DNA of 64,000 nt from an uncultured Christensenella sp. (GCA_949293905.1 CASFFG010000001.1:1-64000), one strand, 5' to 3'; numbered from the stretch's first letter, positions 17,441 to 25,717 are shown. Notes: generated by a model not told the origin, from the letters alone. Translations and numbers: made by a program.

Positions 17441-18643
17441 ATGATGGATTTACAGAACACTATTTGTAACATTAAAGTCGTAGGCGTAGGCGGAGGCGGA
17501 AACAATGCTGTTAACCGTATGGTCGCAGCAGGTATTAAAGGTGTACATTTTGTAGCAGTAAATACGGATAAGCAGGATTTGCTTATGTCCAACGCAGACG
17601 AAATTATTCAAATCGGTGAGCAGTTGACTAAGGGTCTAGGCGCGGGCGCTAACCCAGAAGTTGGTAAGGCAGCAGCCGAAGAGAGTCAGGAAGAGTTAAA
17701 GAAAATGCTCGCTGGTACGAACCTATTATTCATAACGACCGGCATGGGCGGTGGAACAGGTAATGGTGCTGCGCCAGTTATCGCAAGGCTCGCTAAAGAA
17801 ATGGGTATTTTAACTATCGGTGTTGTAACAAAGCCATTTAGATTTGAAGGCCCTAAGCGTGCAGCGAATGCTGAACAAGGTATCGCAGAGATGCGTAAAT
17901 ATGTTGACTCGCTCGTAATCATACCGAATGAGAAGTTGTATTCAATTTTAAAGAAAGATGTTCCGTTCATGGACGCGTTTAGATATGCGGACGATGTGCT
18001 TAGACAGGCAATTCAAGGCGTAAGTGAATTGATTGCTGTCCCTGGACTTATAAACCTAGATTTTGCCGATGTTTCTACTATTATGAAGGGTAAGGGCATT
18101 GCTCATATGGGCGTTGGTAAAGGAAGAGGAGCAAATAAAACTATTGAAGCGGTTAGACAGGCTGTAACTAGCCAATTGCTTGAAACGAGTATTGAAGGCG
18201 CAACTGGTATACTAATTAATGTTACAGGCGGACGAGATATCACTCTTAGCGAAGTATACGAAGCAGTAGACCTAGTTCGTGATGTCGCAGATAAGGATTG
18301 TAATGTTATCTTTGGTGCGCGTATAAATAACGATATGAACGGTGAAACCGCAATTACAGTCATCGCTACTGGCTTTGACGACGCGAAGAAAACACAACCT
18401 GCTGTACCTGAATTTAAGGATAATAGCGCTAACTTTAAGCCGTTTACTGAAACTCAACCAGTTCAAGAGAGTGCACAAGTTAAATCAAATGAACCCGATT
18501 TGAGTTTAGAAGAACCAAAAACGGAAGAGAAAGAAGAGCCTGAGGAATCTAATGATAAGGTGGAAGATATCTCAATTAAAGCGAAAAAACCTTTCTTAGA
18601 CGATGACGACTTACCACCATTCCTTAGAAAATTAAGGAAATAA
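17441..18643 (+). CDS. ftsZ: Cell-division tubulin homologue FtsZ
   Basis: Forms the cytokinetic ring by GTP-dependent polymerisation. The 400-residue protein has the GTPase core to about 315, an acidic linker, and the C-terminal conserved peptide DDLPPFLRKLRK that binds FtsA/SepF/ZapA-type partners. The T7 synergy loop NLDFADV is intact. The tubulin signature reads GMGGGTGNGAAP: Asn108 replaces the usual Thr/Ser of GGGTG[T/S]G, an uncommon change at a residue contacting GTP. A strong AGGAGG precedes ATGATG. A long-stem terminator follows, so ftsA-ftsZ is bicistronic. Confidence 0.98.
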   Translation: MMDLQNTICNIKVVGVGGGGNNAVNRMVAAGIKGVHFVAVNTDKQDLLMSNADEIIQIGEQLTKGLGAGANPEVGKAAAEESQEELKKMLAGTNLLFITTGMGGGTGNGAAPVIARLAKEMGILTIGVVTKPFRFEGPKRAANAEQGIAEMRKYVDSLVIIPNEKLYSILKKDVPFMDAFRYADDVLRQAIQGVSELIAVPGLINLDFADVSTIMKGKGIAHMGVGKGRGANKTIEAVRQAVTSQLLETSIEGATGILINVTGGRDITLSEVYEAVDLVRDVADKDCNVIFGARINNDMNGETAITVIATGFDDAKKTQPAVPEFKDNSANFKPFTETQPVQESAQVKSNEPDLSLEEPKTEEKEEPEESNDKVEDISIKAKKPFLDDDDLPPFLRKLRK

Positions 18644-18733
18644 TATTTGAATCGTATAAGATATATAACAAGTTAGTAGTACTTTTTACATATCTTTGTA
18701 TTCATGTTCTTGATTTAATCATAATAAACTAAG

Positions 18734-18775
18734 CGAGATTGCAATTTTAAAATAACAAATTCAATCTCGTTTTTT
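18734..18775 (+). terminator. Intrinsic terminator after ftsZ
   Basis: CGAGATTG (18734-18741) pairs with CAATCTCG (18762-18769). An inner AATTT/AAATT stem extends it, and T6 follows. Confidence 0.85.
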
Positions 18776-18798
18776 GTGCCTAAATTTTAAATTCGATA

Positions 18799-18827
18799 TT
18801 GACAAAACACATCACGCGTGATACAAT
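18799..18827 (+). promoter_or_regulatory. Promoter of the first WG-repeat gene with a palindromic spacer
   Basis: TTGACA (18799-18804), a 17-nt spacer and TACAAT (18822-18827). The spacer contains the perfect 12-bp palindrome ATCACGCGTGAT (18811-18822), a likely operator. Confidence 0.7.
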
Positions 18828-18845
18828 ACCAAAAAGGAGAACATT

Positions 18846-19901
18846 ATGAAAATTAAAGGTGGATTACGCAAATGGTATTTTGCATATGACAATAATAAGC
18901 GTGCATCAAAAGATTACGATGACGCAGTACAAATATTCTACTCTCAAGCAGACAAAATAGTTAGATACATAGTTAGAATTGGGAAAAATCATGGTTTAGT
19001 GACGATAAATCATTGGGCTAATACAATTACAGAAACTGTTCCATGTGAATATAAAAGCGTTGAGTATAAATATCCTTATTCTAATACACAAATTGATGTT
19101 GTAACCCATGAAAATTTACATGGTGTATACGATAAAGACGGTAAAATTATCATTCCAGCAGAATTTGATTCTATCGAAAAAGATGTTAACACATATATCG
19201 TTAGTAAAGATAAAAAATTCGGCGCTTGGAATACGGAAGGCGAAGAGATTTTACCCACAGAATTTGACTTAGTTTCTAGTCGAAGAAGGGGATTTACTGT
19301 TAAAAAAGACGGGAAATTCGGGTTTTACGATATAGACGGAAAAGAAATCATTCCTATTGAACATGATTACATTGATGTATTTGACACTGCTATTTCAACA
19401 AAAAATGGGAAATTCTATTCGCTTTACGATTTAAAAGGAAAAGTAATTGTACCAGGCGAAATCACTGGATTTAATGGTAAGCCATTTGGTATTGAAGTTT
19501 ATAGATTCGATAAAACGGGTTTATATTCAAATGATGGGAAATTACTTGTACCAGTAGAATATGACAATTTGACTTACAAGGGAGATTACATAATAGCCAA
19601 GAAAGACGGGAAGCAAGGTTTGTATTCATATACTGGCGAAATCATAGTTCCAGTCGAATTTGATGAGTTAAGTTTAATTGAATCTATCGTATCAATCCCG
19701 TCGTTTATAGTTAGGAAAGGAAATAAACGCTATTGTTTAAGAGTTGAAAATTTAATTCCAGAAAACTTCCTTACAAAACTCACTAAAAAACTTGCTGAAA
19801 ATGGAAAAGCGGACGAAGTCGTTGGAAAGCATGAAGAAAATATCGCTCTCGAGATAGATATAAAAGACGTAACCGAAGAAAATAAAGACGATTTATATTA
19901 A
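18846..19901 (+). CDS. WG-repeat protein A
   Basis: The 351-residue cytosolic protein is built of WG-type beta repeats. After an N-terminal region of about 90 residues, copies of a roughly 22-residue unit recur: YDKDGKIIIPAEFDSI, WNTEGEEILPTEFDLV, YDIDGKEIIPIEHDYI, YDLKGKVIVPGEI, YSNDGKLLVPVEYDNL and YSYTGEIIVPVEFDEL. The C-terminal 60 residues are helical and charged (LTKLTKKLAENG ... DVTEENKDDLY). WG repeats usually form a propeller-like or extended beta scaffold of unknown role, frequently in host-associated bacteria. There is no signal peptide or membrane segment. It has a clear AAGGAGA ribosome binding site. The next gene is its paralogue, sharing the repeats, the C-terminal tail and the promoter layout. 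Confidence 0.88.
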   Translation: MKIKGGLRKWYFAYDNNKRASKDYDDAVQIFYSQADKIVRYIVRIGKNHGLVTINHWANTITETVPCEYKSVEYKYPYSNTQIDVVTHENLHGVYDKDGKIIIPAEFDSIEKDVNTYIVSKDKKFGAWNTEGEEILPTEFDLVSSRRRGFTVKKDGKFGFYDIDGKEIIPIEHDYIDVFDTAISTKNGKFYSLYDLKGKVIVPGEITGFNGKPFGIEVYRFDKTGLYSNDGKLLVPVEYDNLTYKGDYIIAKKDGKQGLYSYTGEIIVPVEFDELSLIESIVSIPSFIVRKGNKRYCLRVENLIPENFLTKLTKKLAENGKADEVVGKHEENIALEIDIKDVTEENKDDLY

Positions 19902-19924
19902 AAATAACATAATAAATTTTGGTA

Positions 19925-19953
19925 TTAACAAAACATATCGCACGTGTTAAAAT
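19925..19953 (+). promoter_or_regulatory. Promoter of the second WG-repeat gene
   Basis: TTAACA (19925-19930), a 17-nt spacer and TAAAAT (19948-19953). The flanks and spacer are homologous to the first WG promoter, but the palindrome is degenerate (a CACGTG core remains). Confidence 0.6.
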
Positions 19954-19976
19954 ACCGAAAAATAAAGGGAAAAATT

Positions 19977-20843
19977 ATGAGAATAGAAAATGATAATGGC
20001 AAAGTTTATTTTATAAATGATAAAAAGAAAGTTGTTGCCGAGTATGACGAATGTATTCGCATAGATGAGATCGGGTCAAAAAGAAGAACTGAATATACAA
20101 CATATTATGAAGTTATAAAAGGTGAAAATAAGGGTATATTAGCATGCAATGAAAAACTAGATAAAGTAAAAGAAGTTGTCCCTTGCATCTTTTATAATAT
20201 AAATTATCCGTATTCTATCAGTTCTAATACTATTAATGTGGCTACACACGAAAAGAAGGTTGGAGTATATGATTTTGATGGTAAAGTTATCATTCCACCA
20301 GAATTTGATAGAGTTAATAAATGTGATGACATTTATGTAGTTGGTAAAGATAGAAAATTCGGGGTAAAAGATATAGAAGGCAAAGACATTTTACCAATTG
20401 AATTTGATAGCATTGAAAGAGATGATGATGTTTATACCGTTAGTAAAGATGAAAAAGTAGGGGTATACAATAAAAATGGTAAAGTTATTTTGCCAATTGA
20501 GTTTGATTCGGTGGAGTTTAATATTTGGGATGGTTTCACTGTAGAAAAAGACGGGAAGCAAGGTCTGTATTCATACGGCGGACAATTAATATTGCCAGTA
20601 GAATTTGATTATTTAGATTTAGACACATTGACTGTCTCAGTGCCAATGATGACTGTAAAACATGGGAAAAAAGTTTATAATCTAAAAATAAAAAATTTCA
20701 ATGAGAAAAATTTACTTACTAAACTCGTTAAAAGACTTGCTGAAAATGAAGAAGATGTAGAACTTGGAGAGCAAGAAGAAAAAATTACTATAAAAACTGA
20801 AGTAAAAGATATAACCGAAGAAAAAAAGGACAATATATATTAA
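19977..20843 (+). CDS. WG-repeat protein B (paralogue of A)
   Basis: The 288-residue protein starts at the ATG preceded by AAAGGGA; an upstream TTG in frame is ignored. The N-terminus differs from protein A, then four or five WG-type units follow: YDFDGKVIIPPEFDRV, KDIEGKDILPIEFDSI, YNKNGKVILPIEFDSV and YSYGGQLILPVEFDYL. A C-terminal helical tail (LLTKLVKRLAENEED ... DITEEKKDNIY) is close to that of protein A. No membrane segment is seen. The pair clearly arose by tandem duplication including the promoter, then diverged in repeat number. Function unknown; the shared tail suggests a common binding partner. Confidence 0.87.
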   Translation: MRIENDNGKVYFINDKKKVVAEYDECIRIDEIGSKRRTEYTTYYEVIKGENKGILACNEKLDKVKEVVPCIFYNINYPYSISSNTINVATHEKKVGVYDFDGKVIIPPEFDRVNKCDDIYVVGKDRKFGVKDIEGKDILPIEFDSIERDDDVYTVSKDEKVGVYNKNGKVILPIEFDSVEFNIWDGFTVEKDGKQGLYSYGGQLILPVEFDYLDLDTLTVSVPMMTVKHGKKVYNLKIKNFNEKNLLTKLVKRLAENEEDVELGEQEEKITIKTEVKDITEEKKDNIY

Positions 20844-20861
20844 AATACATATAAAAACAAC

Positions 20862-20892
20862 AAAAAATGGGATTTTAAGTCCCATTTTTATT
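20862..20892. terminator. Bidirectional terminator between WG protein B and the ABC operon
   Basis: AAAATGGGA and TCCCATTTT form a 9-bp stem around a 7-nt loop with A/T-runs on both sides. It serves both convergent transcripts. Confidence 0.85.
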
Positions 20893-20907
20893 ATATTTTC
20901 TGCGCTT

Positions 20908-21753
20908 TTAAGAGTGGTAAATTTTATTCATAAACTTTTCAAATAGGGCAATGATAAAGTACATTAGGGAAGCGAGTACGCACAATATTACAGTAGATGT
21001 CATAACTAGATTAAGGTTGAACACCTGCCCGCCGTAAATGAGTAAGTATCCAAGCCCCGCTTTACTCACCAGATATTCGCCCATAATTGACCCTATCCAA
21101 CTGAGTCCCACATTGATTTTCAATGTCGAAACTATATCTTTTAGTGAATTAGGGAGAATCAGTTTAAAGAATATTTGTAACTTATTTGCGCCTAACGATT
21201 TAGCAAGTGCAATGAGTTCTTTATCGCAACTAGTGAACGAATTTAGTATATTCATGATTGTTACGATAATGATGATTAAAATGCACATAAATATAATAGC
21301 CTTACTGCCCGCGCCGAACCATATGATTATGATTGGGCCGAGAGCAATTTTTGGTAGCGAATTTAATACGACTAAATATGGTTCAAGTACTCGCCGTAAG
21401 AAGTCGCAATACCACAATACAAACGCCACCAAGAAGCCAATTCCAGTCGCAATCACAAAACCGATTAATGTTTCACTAAGCGTAATCCTTGCGTGATAGA
21501 ATAATTCCCCGCTAGAATATAATTCGCCAATAGTTCTTAAAATTCTTGACGGACTGGAAAAGAAGAAAGAACTAATAATCTCGTATCTAGTTAAGAGTTC
21601 CCACGAGAGTAGGAATATAACTAAAATGAGAATTTGCGTGATGGTAATTAGCAGTTTTTTAGTGCGATATTTTTTAAGATAGTCGTAATGAACTTTGCTA
21701 AATTTAGTAGAAGGTCTACGGTTTATTTTCAACCTGAACTTTGATTTTTTCAT
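20908..21753 (-). CDS. ABC transporter permease, NitT/TauT/SsuC type
   Basis: Inner-membrane permease of an importer. From the ATG at 21753 it has 281 residues with about six membrane helices and the EAA loop ELIALAKSLGANKLQIFFKLILPNSL that contacts the ATPase. The frame is open another 28 codons upstream inside the ATPase gene, but AGGAA lies 7 nt before the chosen ATG, giving a 38-nt overlap with the upstream gene. The cytoplasmic N-terminus is unusually basic and long (about 45 residues before the first helix). It is last in the operon SBP-ATPase-permease. Family assignment is firm; substrate is not determined. Confidence 0.9.
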   Translation of the reverse strand: MKKSKFRLKINRRPSTKFSKVHYDYLKKYRTKKLLITITQILILVIFLLSWELLTRYEIISSFFFSSPSRILRTIGELYSSGELFYHARITLSETLIGFVIATGIGFLVAFVLWYCDFLRRVLEPYLVVLNSLPKIALGPIIIIWFGAGSKAIIFMCILIIIIVTIMNILNSFTSCDKELIALAKSLGANKLQIFFKLILPNSLKDIVSTLKINVGLSWIGSIMGEYLVSKAGLGYLLIYGGQVFNLNLVMTSTVILCVLASLMYFIIALFEKFMNKIYHS

Positions 21754-22507
21754 CTTGTATTTCCTGCCAAATAATGTCGAATAATTCTTTTGCTTGCTCG
21801 GTATTTCGCCTATTAAAAGGAGTGAGATTTTTATCAAAATTAAGTTTATGAATTGCCTTAATTTTGCCAGGGCGCGCGGTCAACACGATTATTCTATCTG
21901 CCATGCTTATCGCTTCTTGAATATCGTGTGTGACGAGTATAGCCGTCTTTTTCTCGCGTTTTATTATGCTAAATATATCGTCGCAAAGCGTTAGTCTGGT
22001 TTGGTAGTCTAGCGCGGAGAATGGTTCATCGAGCAAAAGTAATTCGGGTTTTAAAGAGAGTGTTCGAATTAGAGCCACTCGCTGACGCATACCGCCACTA
22101 AGTTCACTCGGGTGTTTCTTTAAAAATTCTTTTAAGCCATATTTTTCTACTAAATTTAATGCATAGGCTTTATTTTCCTTACTATTTTTGTGCTTTAATT
22201 CTAAGCCGAAATAGATATTTTTTTCTATCGTGCGCCATGGAAGGAGATTGTCACGTTGGAACATGTACGCACATAAATCGCTCTTAGGATTAGGGTTTTC
22301 TCCCGCAATAGTAATTTCTCCCGCACTCGGTTTCATAAGTCCCGCAATGAGAGAGAGAATTGTGGTTTTACCGCACCCGGACGGACCAACTATTGCGATA
22401 AATTCTTCGCGTTTGATTTCTAGATTTATATCAGTTAATGCGAGTGTTTCGCTGTCAATACTCTGGTAAATTAAACTTAGATTAGAAATACGAACTAATT
22501 CGCCCAT
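21716..22507 (-). CDS. ABC transporter ATP-binding protein, NitT/TauT/SsuB type
   Basis: The 263-residue ATPase has Walker A GPSGCGKTT, a Q-loop (MFQRDNLLPWRT), signature LSGGMRQR, Walker B LLLLDEPFSALD and switch His in VTHDI. QRDNLLPW after the Q-loop is typical of the SsuB/TauB/ThiZ group. Its ATG overlaps the stop codon of the binding-protein gene by one base (TAATG), so translation is coupled. It energises uptake through the downstream permease. Confidence 0.95.
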   Translation of the reverse strand: MGELVRISNLSLIYQSIDSETLALTDINLEIKREEFIAIVGPSGCGKTTILSLIAGLMKPSAGEITIAGENPNPKSDLCAYMFQRDNLLPWRTIEKNIYFGLELKHKNSKENKAYALNLVEKYGLKEFLKKHPSELSGGMRQRVALIRTLSLKPELLLLDEPFSALDYQTRLTLCDDIFSIIKREKKTAILVTHDIQEAISMADRIIVLTARPGKIKAIHKLNFDKNLTPFNRRNTEQAKELFDIIWQEIQDEKIKVQVENKP

Positions 22508-23517
22508 TATGCGTAAACTTTTGTAGCAAAACTAGTATTTACAGCGTCATTATATGCAACTCGGGAAGTTAATTCGCCCGCATTGTCAATAATATCTAGT
22601 AAATTGTTCCATGAACTTTCTTTTAGCACAAAACTATCTGCATAAGCGCCAATTCTAATGTAGTTTTTTACACTAGCAAGAATGAGTGCGTCACTAGTAG
22701 TAGAGAAAGAAGGTTTTAAAGCAGACAAAATTTCATCATCGCTCGCTTTAATTATATAATCATATCCCTTCTTTAGTGCGGACATAAATTTATCTAATTT
22801 ATCGCTGTTAGAGTTGAGATAGTCTTGTGTAGCCACGAAACAAGTGTAAGGAACATCGCTAACTTCTTCGCCTAGCGCTGCAACAATTACGCCCGTAGAG
22901 TCAAATTCGCACTGACTAGCAGTCGGGTCGAACATTGTACAGTAATCGCCAGTACCCGCTACAAACGATGAAGAAGTTAAGTTGAATGCGATTGAAGTAT
23001 CTAAAATTACATCAACATCTTCGCCAACCGCACCAGTTGTAAAGCCGTAATTCTTCTCCAATATATATTGAAGAGTCATAGCAGGCATACCGCCTTTACG
23101 ACCAGCGATAATATGCTTTCCTTTAAGGTCAGCCCAGTTGAAATTGTCGTTTTCGCCCGTTCTGCCGACTAAGAAAGAGCCGTCGCAAGCAGTGAGTTGA
23201 GCGAAAATCACCGGCGCATTTTCCATGCCGTTGTTTCTAACATAAACGCACGATTCTGGACCCATGAGTCCAACATCAGCGCTGTTTGAAATCAACGATG
23301 ACATTACGGTATCACTACCGCCTGCGTTAGTGAGTTCAATTTTTAGTCCTTCGTCTTCAAAGTAACCGTTGTTGATGGCAACATACATAGGAGCATAGAA
23401 GAGCGAATGGGTAACTTCACTAATGCGGATTGTGTTATCGTCCTTTTTCCCGCAAGCAGTTAAAAAGACGGTAAACATACAGATAAAAACTGCTAATAAA
23501 CAAGTAAATTTTTTCAT
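22507..23517 (-). CDS. ABC transporter substrate-binding lipoprotein, NMT1/THI5-like
   Basis: The 336-residue extracellular binding lipoprotein has a signal peptide with lipobox LTAC (C22). The mature N-terminus ISEVTHSLFYAPMYVAINNGYFEDEGL is the NMT1/SsuA-like opening, followed by GGSDTVMSSLISNSADVGLMGPES. Relatives bind pyrimidine thiamine precursors, sulfonates, nitrate or riboflavin-like ligands; the sequence alone does not decide. I see no TPP or FMN riboswitch in the leader. AAGGAG stands 6 nt before the ATG. The promoter lies at 23569-23597. It heads the operon SBP-ATPase-permease. Confidence 0.92.
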   Translation of the reverse strand: MKKFTCLLAVFICMFTVFLTACGKKDDNTIRISEVTHSLFYAPMYVAINNGYFEDEGLKIELTNAGGSDTVMSSLISNSADVGLMGPESCVYVRNNGMENAPVIFAQLTACDGSFLVGRTGENDNFNWADLKGKHIIAGRKGGMPAMTLQYILEKNYGFTTGAVGEDVDVILDTSIAFNLTSSSFVAGTGDYCTMFDPTASQCEFDSTGVIVAALGEEVSDVPYTCFVATQDYLNSNSDKLDKFMSALKKGYDYIIKASDDEILSALKPSFSTTSDALILASVKNYIRIGAYADSFVLKESSWNNLLDIIDNAGELTSRVAYNDAVNTSFATKVYA

Positions 23518-23565
23518 TCATTTCTCCTTAGTAGGAAGGTTTATAGTGGTTTAATTCTTCCATAA

Positions 23566-23597
23566 TTCATAATATGAAAGCAGGCTCAAATTGTTAA
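23566..23597 (-). promoter_or_regulatory. Promoter of the ABC importer operon with an overlapping palindrome
   Basis: On the minus strand: TTAACA (23597-23592), a 17-nt spacer and TATTAT (23574-23569). The palindrome TTCATAATATGAA (23566-23578) covers the -10 box and may be a repressor site. Confidence 0.55.
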
Positions 23598-23814
23598 AAT
23601 CTTTTAAAGTGTAAGGCTAAAATTTGTAATTTCAATACGATTTTGCTTGCTAATTATGAATAATTTTGTTAGAATATAGTTGCAATTTTTGTTAATACTT
23701 AATTGTAAATATAATTATGCAAACTTAATTTTAAACATTTTGCAGAACTATAATTATATTTTATGTTGAAACTTGATTTCAATAAATTAAAAAAATATAC
23801 AAAAAAGGGAACAT

Positions 23815-24357
23815 ATGACTACACGAAACGATATTGTATATAAGATACTATTTGCTATTGAATTAGCCTTACTTCCGCTAATAATATTTGCGGGACTTTA
23901 CCTTCCAACATGGGGGCTATGTTTGTTTTTGGCAGGGCTTTTGCTTGTAAAGATTTGGATTGAATTGTTTAAGGATAGGACAAATGTCGCTCATTCTATC
24001 ATAGATGGGATAGGTAGTGTTGCTGTTTTTACTACTATAATCACTTTCTTTATTGTACGCGATGAAATAAATTTGGCGCTAGGAGTGAGCGTTATTGTTT
24101 TAATCTGGTTATATTATATCTTTTCGCTTTCTATGGTGAAAAAGAACATGCCTGAATTTATCGATGCAGTTGATTTTAGTAATATGATTTTTGAGTGTTT
24201 AACTATTTGCGCGTTTATCTTCCTTCCTTTCGAAATTACGACAGTGAATATCGGCTTAGTTGCGCTAATCTTAACTACAGTTGTATCCATCGCATATCGA
24301 ATTTTCTTTATTTTTAAATATACAAAAGCAAATAATATTTTTAGAAAGAGAAAATAA
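23815..24357 (+). CDS. Multi-pass membrane protein of unknown function
   Basis: The 180-residue product has about six hydrophobic segments arranged in pairs (for example LALLPLIIFAGLYL, LCLFLAGLLLVKIWI, SVAVFTTIITFFIV, VSVIVLIWLYYIFSL) and a short basic tail ending in FRKRK. A charged loop KKNMPEFIDAVDFSNM lies between helices four and five. I do not recognise a family. The ribosome binding site AAAGGGA lies 5 nt before the ATG. It is divergent from the ABC operon across a 297-nt AT-rich gap and is followed by a second small membrane protein with its own promoter. Confidence 0.75.
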   Translation: MTTRNDIVYKILFAIELALLPLIIFAGLYLPTWGLCLFLAGLLLVKIWIELFKDRTNVAHSIIDGIGSVAVFTTIITFFIVRDEINLALGVSVIVLIWLYYIFSLSMVKKNMPEFIDAVDFSNMIFECLTICAFIFLPFEITTVNIGLVALILTTVVSIAYRIFFIFKYTKANNIFRKRK

Positions 24358-24360
24358 GTA

Positions 24361-24389
24361 TTGACAAATTAATCATCTTATGCTAGAAT
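24361..24389 (+). promoter_or_regulatory. Promoter of the 85-residue membrane protein
   Basis: TTGACA (24361-24366), a 17-nt spacer ending in TGC (extended -10) and TAGAAT (24384-24389). A GGAGAG ribosome binding site follows. Confidence 0.75.
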
Positions 24390-24407
24390 AATGCTAGGAG
24401 AGAGAAT

Positions 24408-24665
24408 ATGAGCACGATTTTATCATTTGAAAGTCCTATGGAGTTCTTGCTTAGATATACAGTTATTGCAGGAATTATAATTATGATTATTGGTGTTGCG
24501 CTATTGTTTTCGGCAAAACGCATTACTATTGCTAAACGCGGTACAGAAGATGTTAGTAAACAGGACAAATTATATCTAACTCTATTTATTACGGGTATAT
24601 GCTTGCTATTAGTCGGCATGATTGTTACCGTCATTGATGTTCCATACGGATTTTATAACATTTAG
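24408..24665 (+). CDS. Small two-helix membrane protein
   Basis: The 85-residue protein has two membrane helices (about 14-36 and 60-78) separated by a basic cytoplasmic-type loop (SAKRITIAKRGTEDVSKQDKLY). Family unknown. It has a strong promoter and ribosome binding site and ends 6 nt before the RsmC-like methyltransferase gene, so the two are probably cotranscribed. Confidence 0.72.
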   Translation: MSTILSFESPMEFLLRYTVIAGIIIMIIGVALLFSAKRITIAKRGTEDVSKQDKLYLTLFITGICLLLVGMIVTVIDVPYGFYNI

Positions 24666-24671
24666 GGGTCT

Positions 24672-25274
24672 ATGCAACATTATTTTATTGATAAACCACA
24701 TAACGCTAGCGATTTCTTCGAATTTCGCGATAGTGTACTAAATCTAGAATTATGCTTTCGCAGTTGCGATAGCATTTTTTCAAAGGATAAAATTGATGAC
24801 GGAACACGCGCGCTTTTAAATGCAATCAATAAACATCTCACACTCTCAGGACACGGGCTCGATTTGGGCTCAGGACTTGGAGTAATAGGAATAACTCTAA
24901 TTAAGATATTTAATGTGACCATGGATATGGTAGACATTAATAAAACAGCGGTAGAACTCACAAAACAAAACTTGATTAAAAATAATGTTCAGCATAGTGC
25001 AAAGGCCTTTTATAGTGACGGATTTGCGTCTGTTAACGAGATTTACGATTTTATAGTCACAAATCCGCCTATTAAATCGGGCAAAGCAATTCTATTTAAA
25101 TTAATGTCGGATAGTTATTCACACTTAAAAAAAGACGGACAACTAATTTTAGTTATCCGTAAAAATCATGGAATGGAGAGTTTGAAAAAGCACCTAATCT
25201 CAATTTATAATAATTGTGAAATTATCGGGCGAGATAAGGGCTATTATATTCTCCGTTCGGTTAGAACTGATTAA
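24672..25274 (+). CDS. Class I SAM-dependent methyltransferase, RsmC-like
   Basis: The 200-residue single-domain enzyme has SAM motif I GLDLGSGLGVIG, the acidic motif II (MDMVDIN), and the catalytic NPPIKSGK motif typical of guanine-N2 methyltransferases acting on rRNA (RsmC/RsmD group; in E. coli RsmC modifies G1207 of 16S rRNA). Family members of this half-length form are common in Firmicutes. The N-terminus starts HYF-DKP, matching the usual beginning. AGGGG precedes the ATG. It converges with a small Cys-rich ORF on the other strand with a 14-nt overlap. Confidence 0.88.
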   Translation: MQHYFIDKPHNASDFFEFRDSVLNLELCFRSCDSIFSKDKIDDGTRALLNAINKHLTLSGHGLDLGSGLGVIGITLIKIFNVTMDMVDINKTAVELTKQNLIKNNVQHSAKAFYSDGFASVNEIYDFIVTNPPIKSGKAILFKLMSDSYSHLKKDGQLILVIRKNHGMESLKKHLISIYNNCEIIGRDKGYYILRSVRTD

Positions 25275-25452
25275 ACTGATTGAATAATATTCTATTAGGT
25301 CGCCAGTTCCTTGGGTTAGGGTCATTAAAAGTGTGACACGAACAATTACTTCTAACATATCTACAACGAATTCTTGACGAAAAGTTCACTAAACTTAAAT
25401 TAGAAATATTTACACAGTCACAGCAGTTAGATCTAAAGAAAAAGTAGTACAT
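25261..25452 (-). CDS. Possible small Cys-rich protein
   Basis: A 63-codon ORF in an otherwise gene-free gap. It contains a Cys cluster (CCDC, then RCRYVRSNCSC) and an Asn/Pro/Phe-rich end (DPNPRNWRPNRILF). AAGGA lies 8 nt before the ATG chosen at 25452; the frame is open 10 codons further. Amino-acid usage looks more like a real protein than a random shadow, but no family is recognised. It overlaps the 3' end of the methyltransferase by 14 nt. Confidence 0.4.
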   Translation of the reverse strand: MYYFFFRSNCCDCVNISNLSLVNFSSRIRCRYVRSNCSCHTFNDPNPRNWRPNRILFNQFNQF

Positions 25453-25469
25453 ATCATATATCCTTTTAA

Positions 25470-25598
25470 GGCGCAATCTCACCGATAGGCTATAATAAAC
25501 ATTGCGATTGAAAAATTTAATTATTTTTCTTGTTATATAAATTCTTCTATATAAAATCGATATTTTTTATAATCTAAGGCGAAATTGCGCCGTTTTTT
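25470..25598. repeat. Inverted repeat with plus-strand terminator-like end
   Basis: GGCGCAAT (25470-25477) is exactly complementary to ATTGCGCC (25584-25591), which is followed by T6. A competing short hairpin GGCG/CGCC (25578-25591) uses the same 3' arm. This looks like a mutually exclusive RNA fold or a terminator, but no transcript start or gene is evident. Confidence 0.4.
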
Positions 25599-25717
25599 AT
25601 TACATAGTACGCGAAAAGATTAATATTGCTAAAATTTGGAACACAAATTCATGCTATTTCTACAAATTTTTTATGAGTAAAAACCATCTTTTAGCATATA
25701 TTAAAGTAGAGGTCATT

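Noticed and set aside
23518..23814. A TPP or other riboswitch upstream of the NMT1-like importer
   Set aside because: Neither strand shows the conserved thi-box segments or a leader terminator; the gap is AT-rich with only a promoter and a short palindrome.
25470..25598. A miniature transposable element with 8-bp terminal inverted repeats
   Set aside because: No target-site duplication was seen, no second copy was noticed in the window, and the right arm is followed by a T-run, which fits a terminator better.
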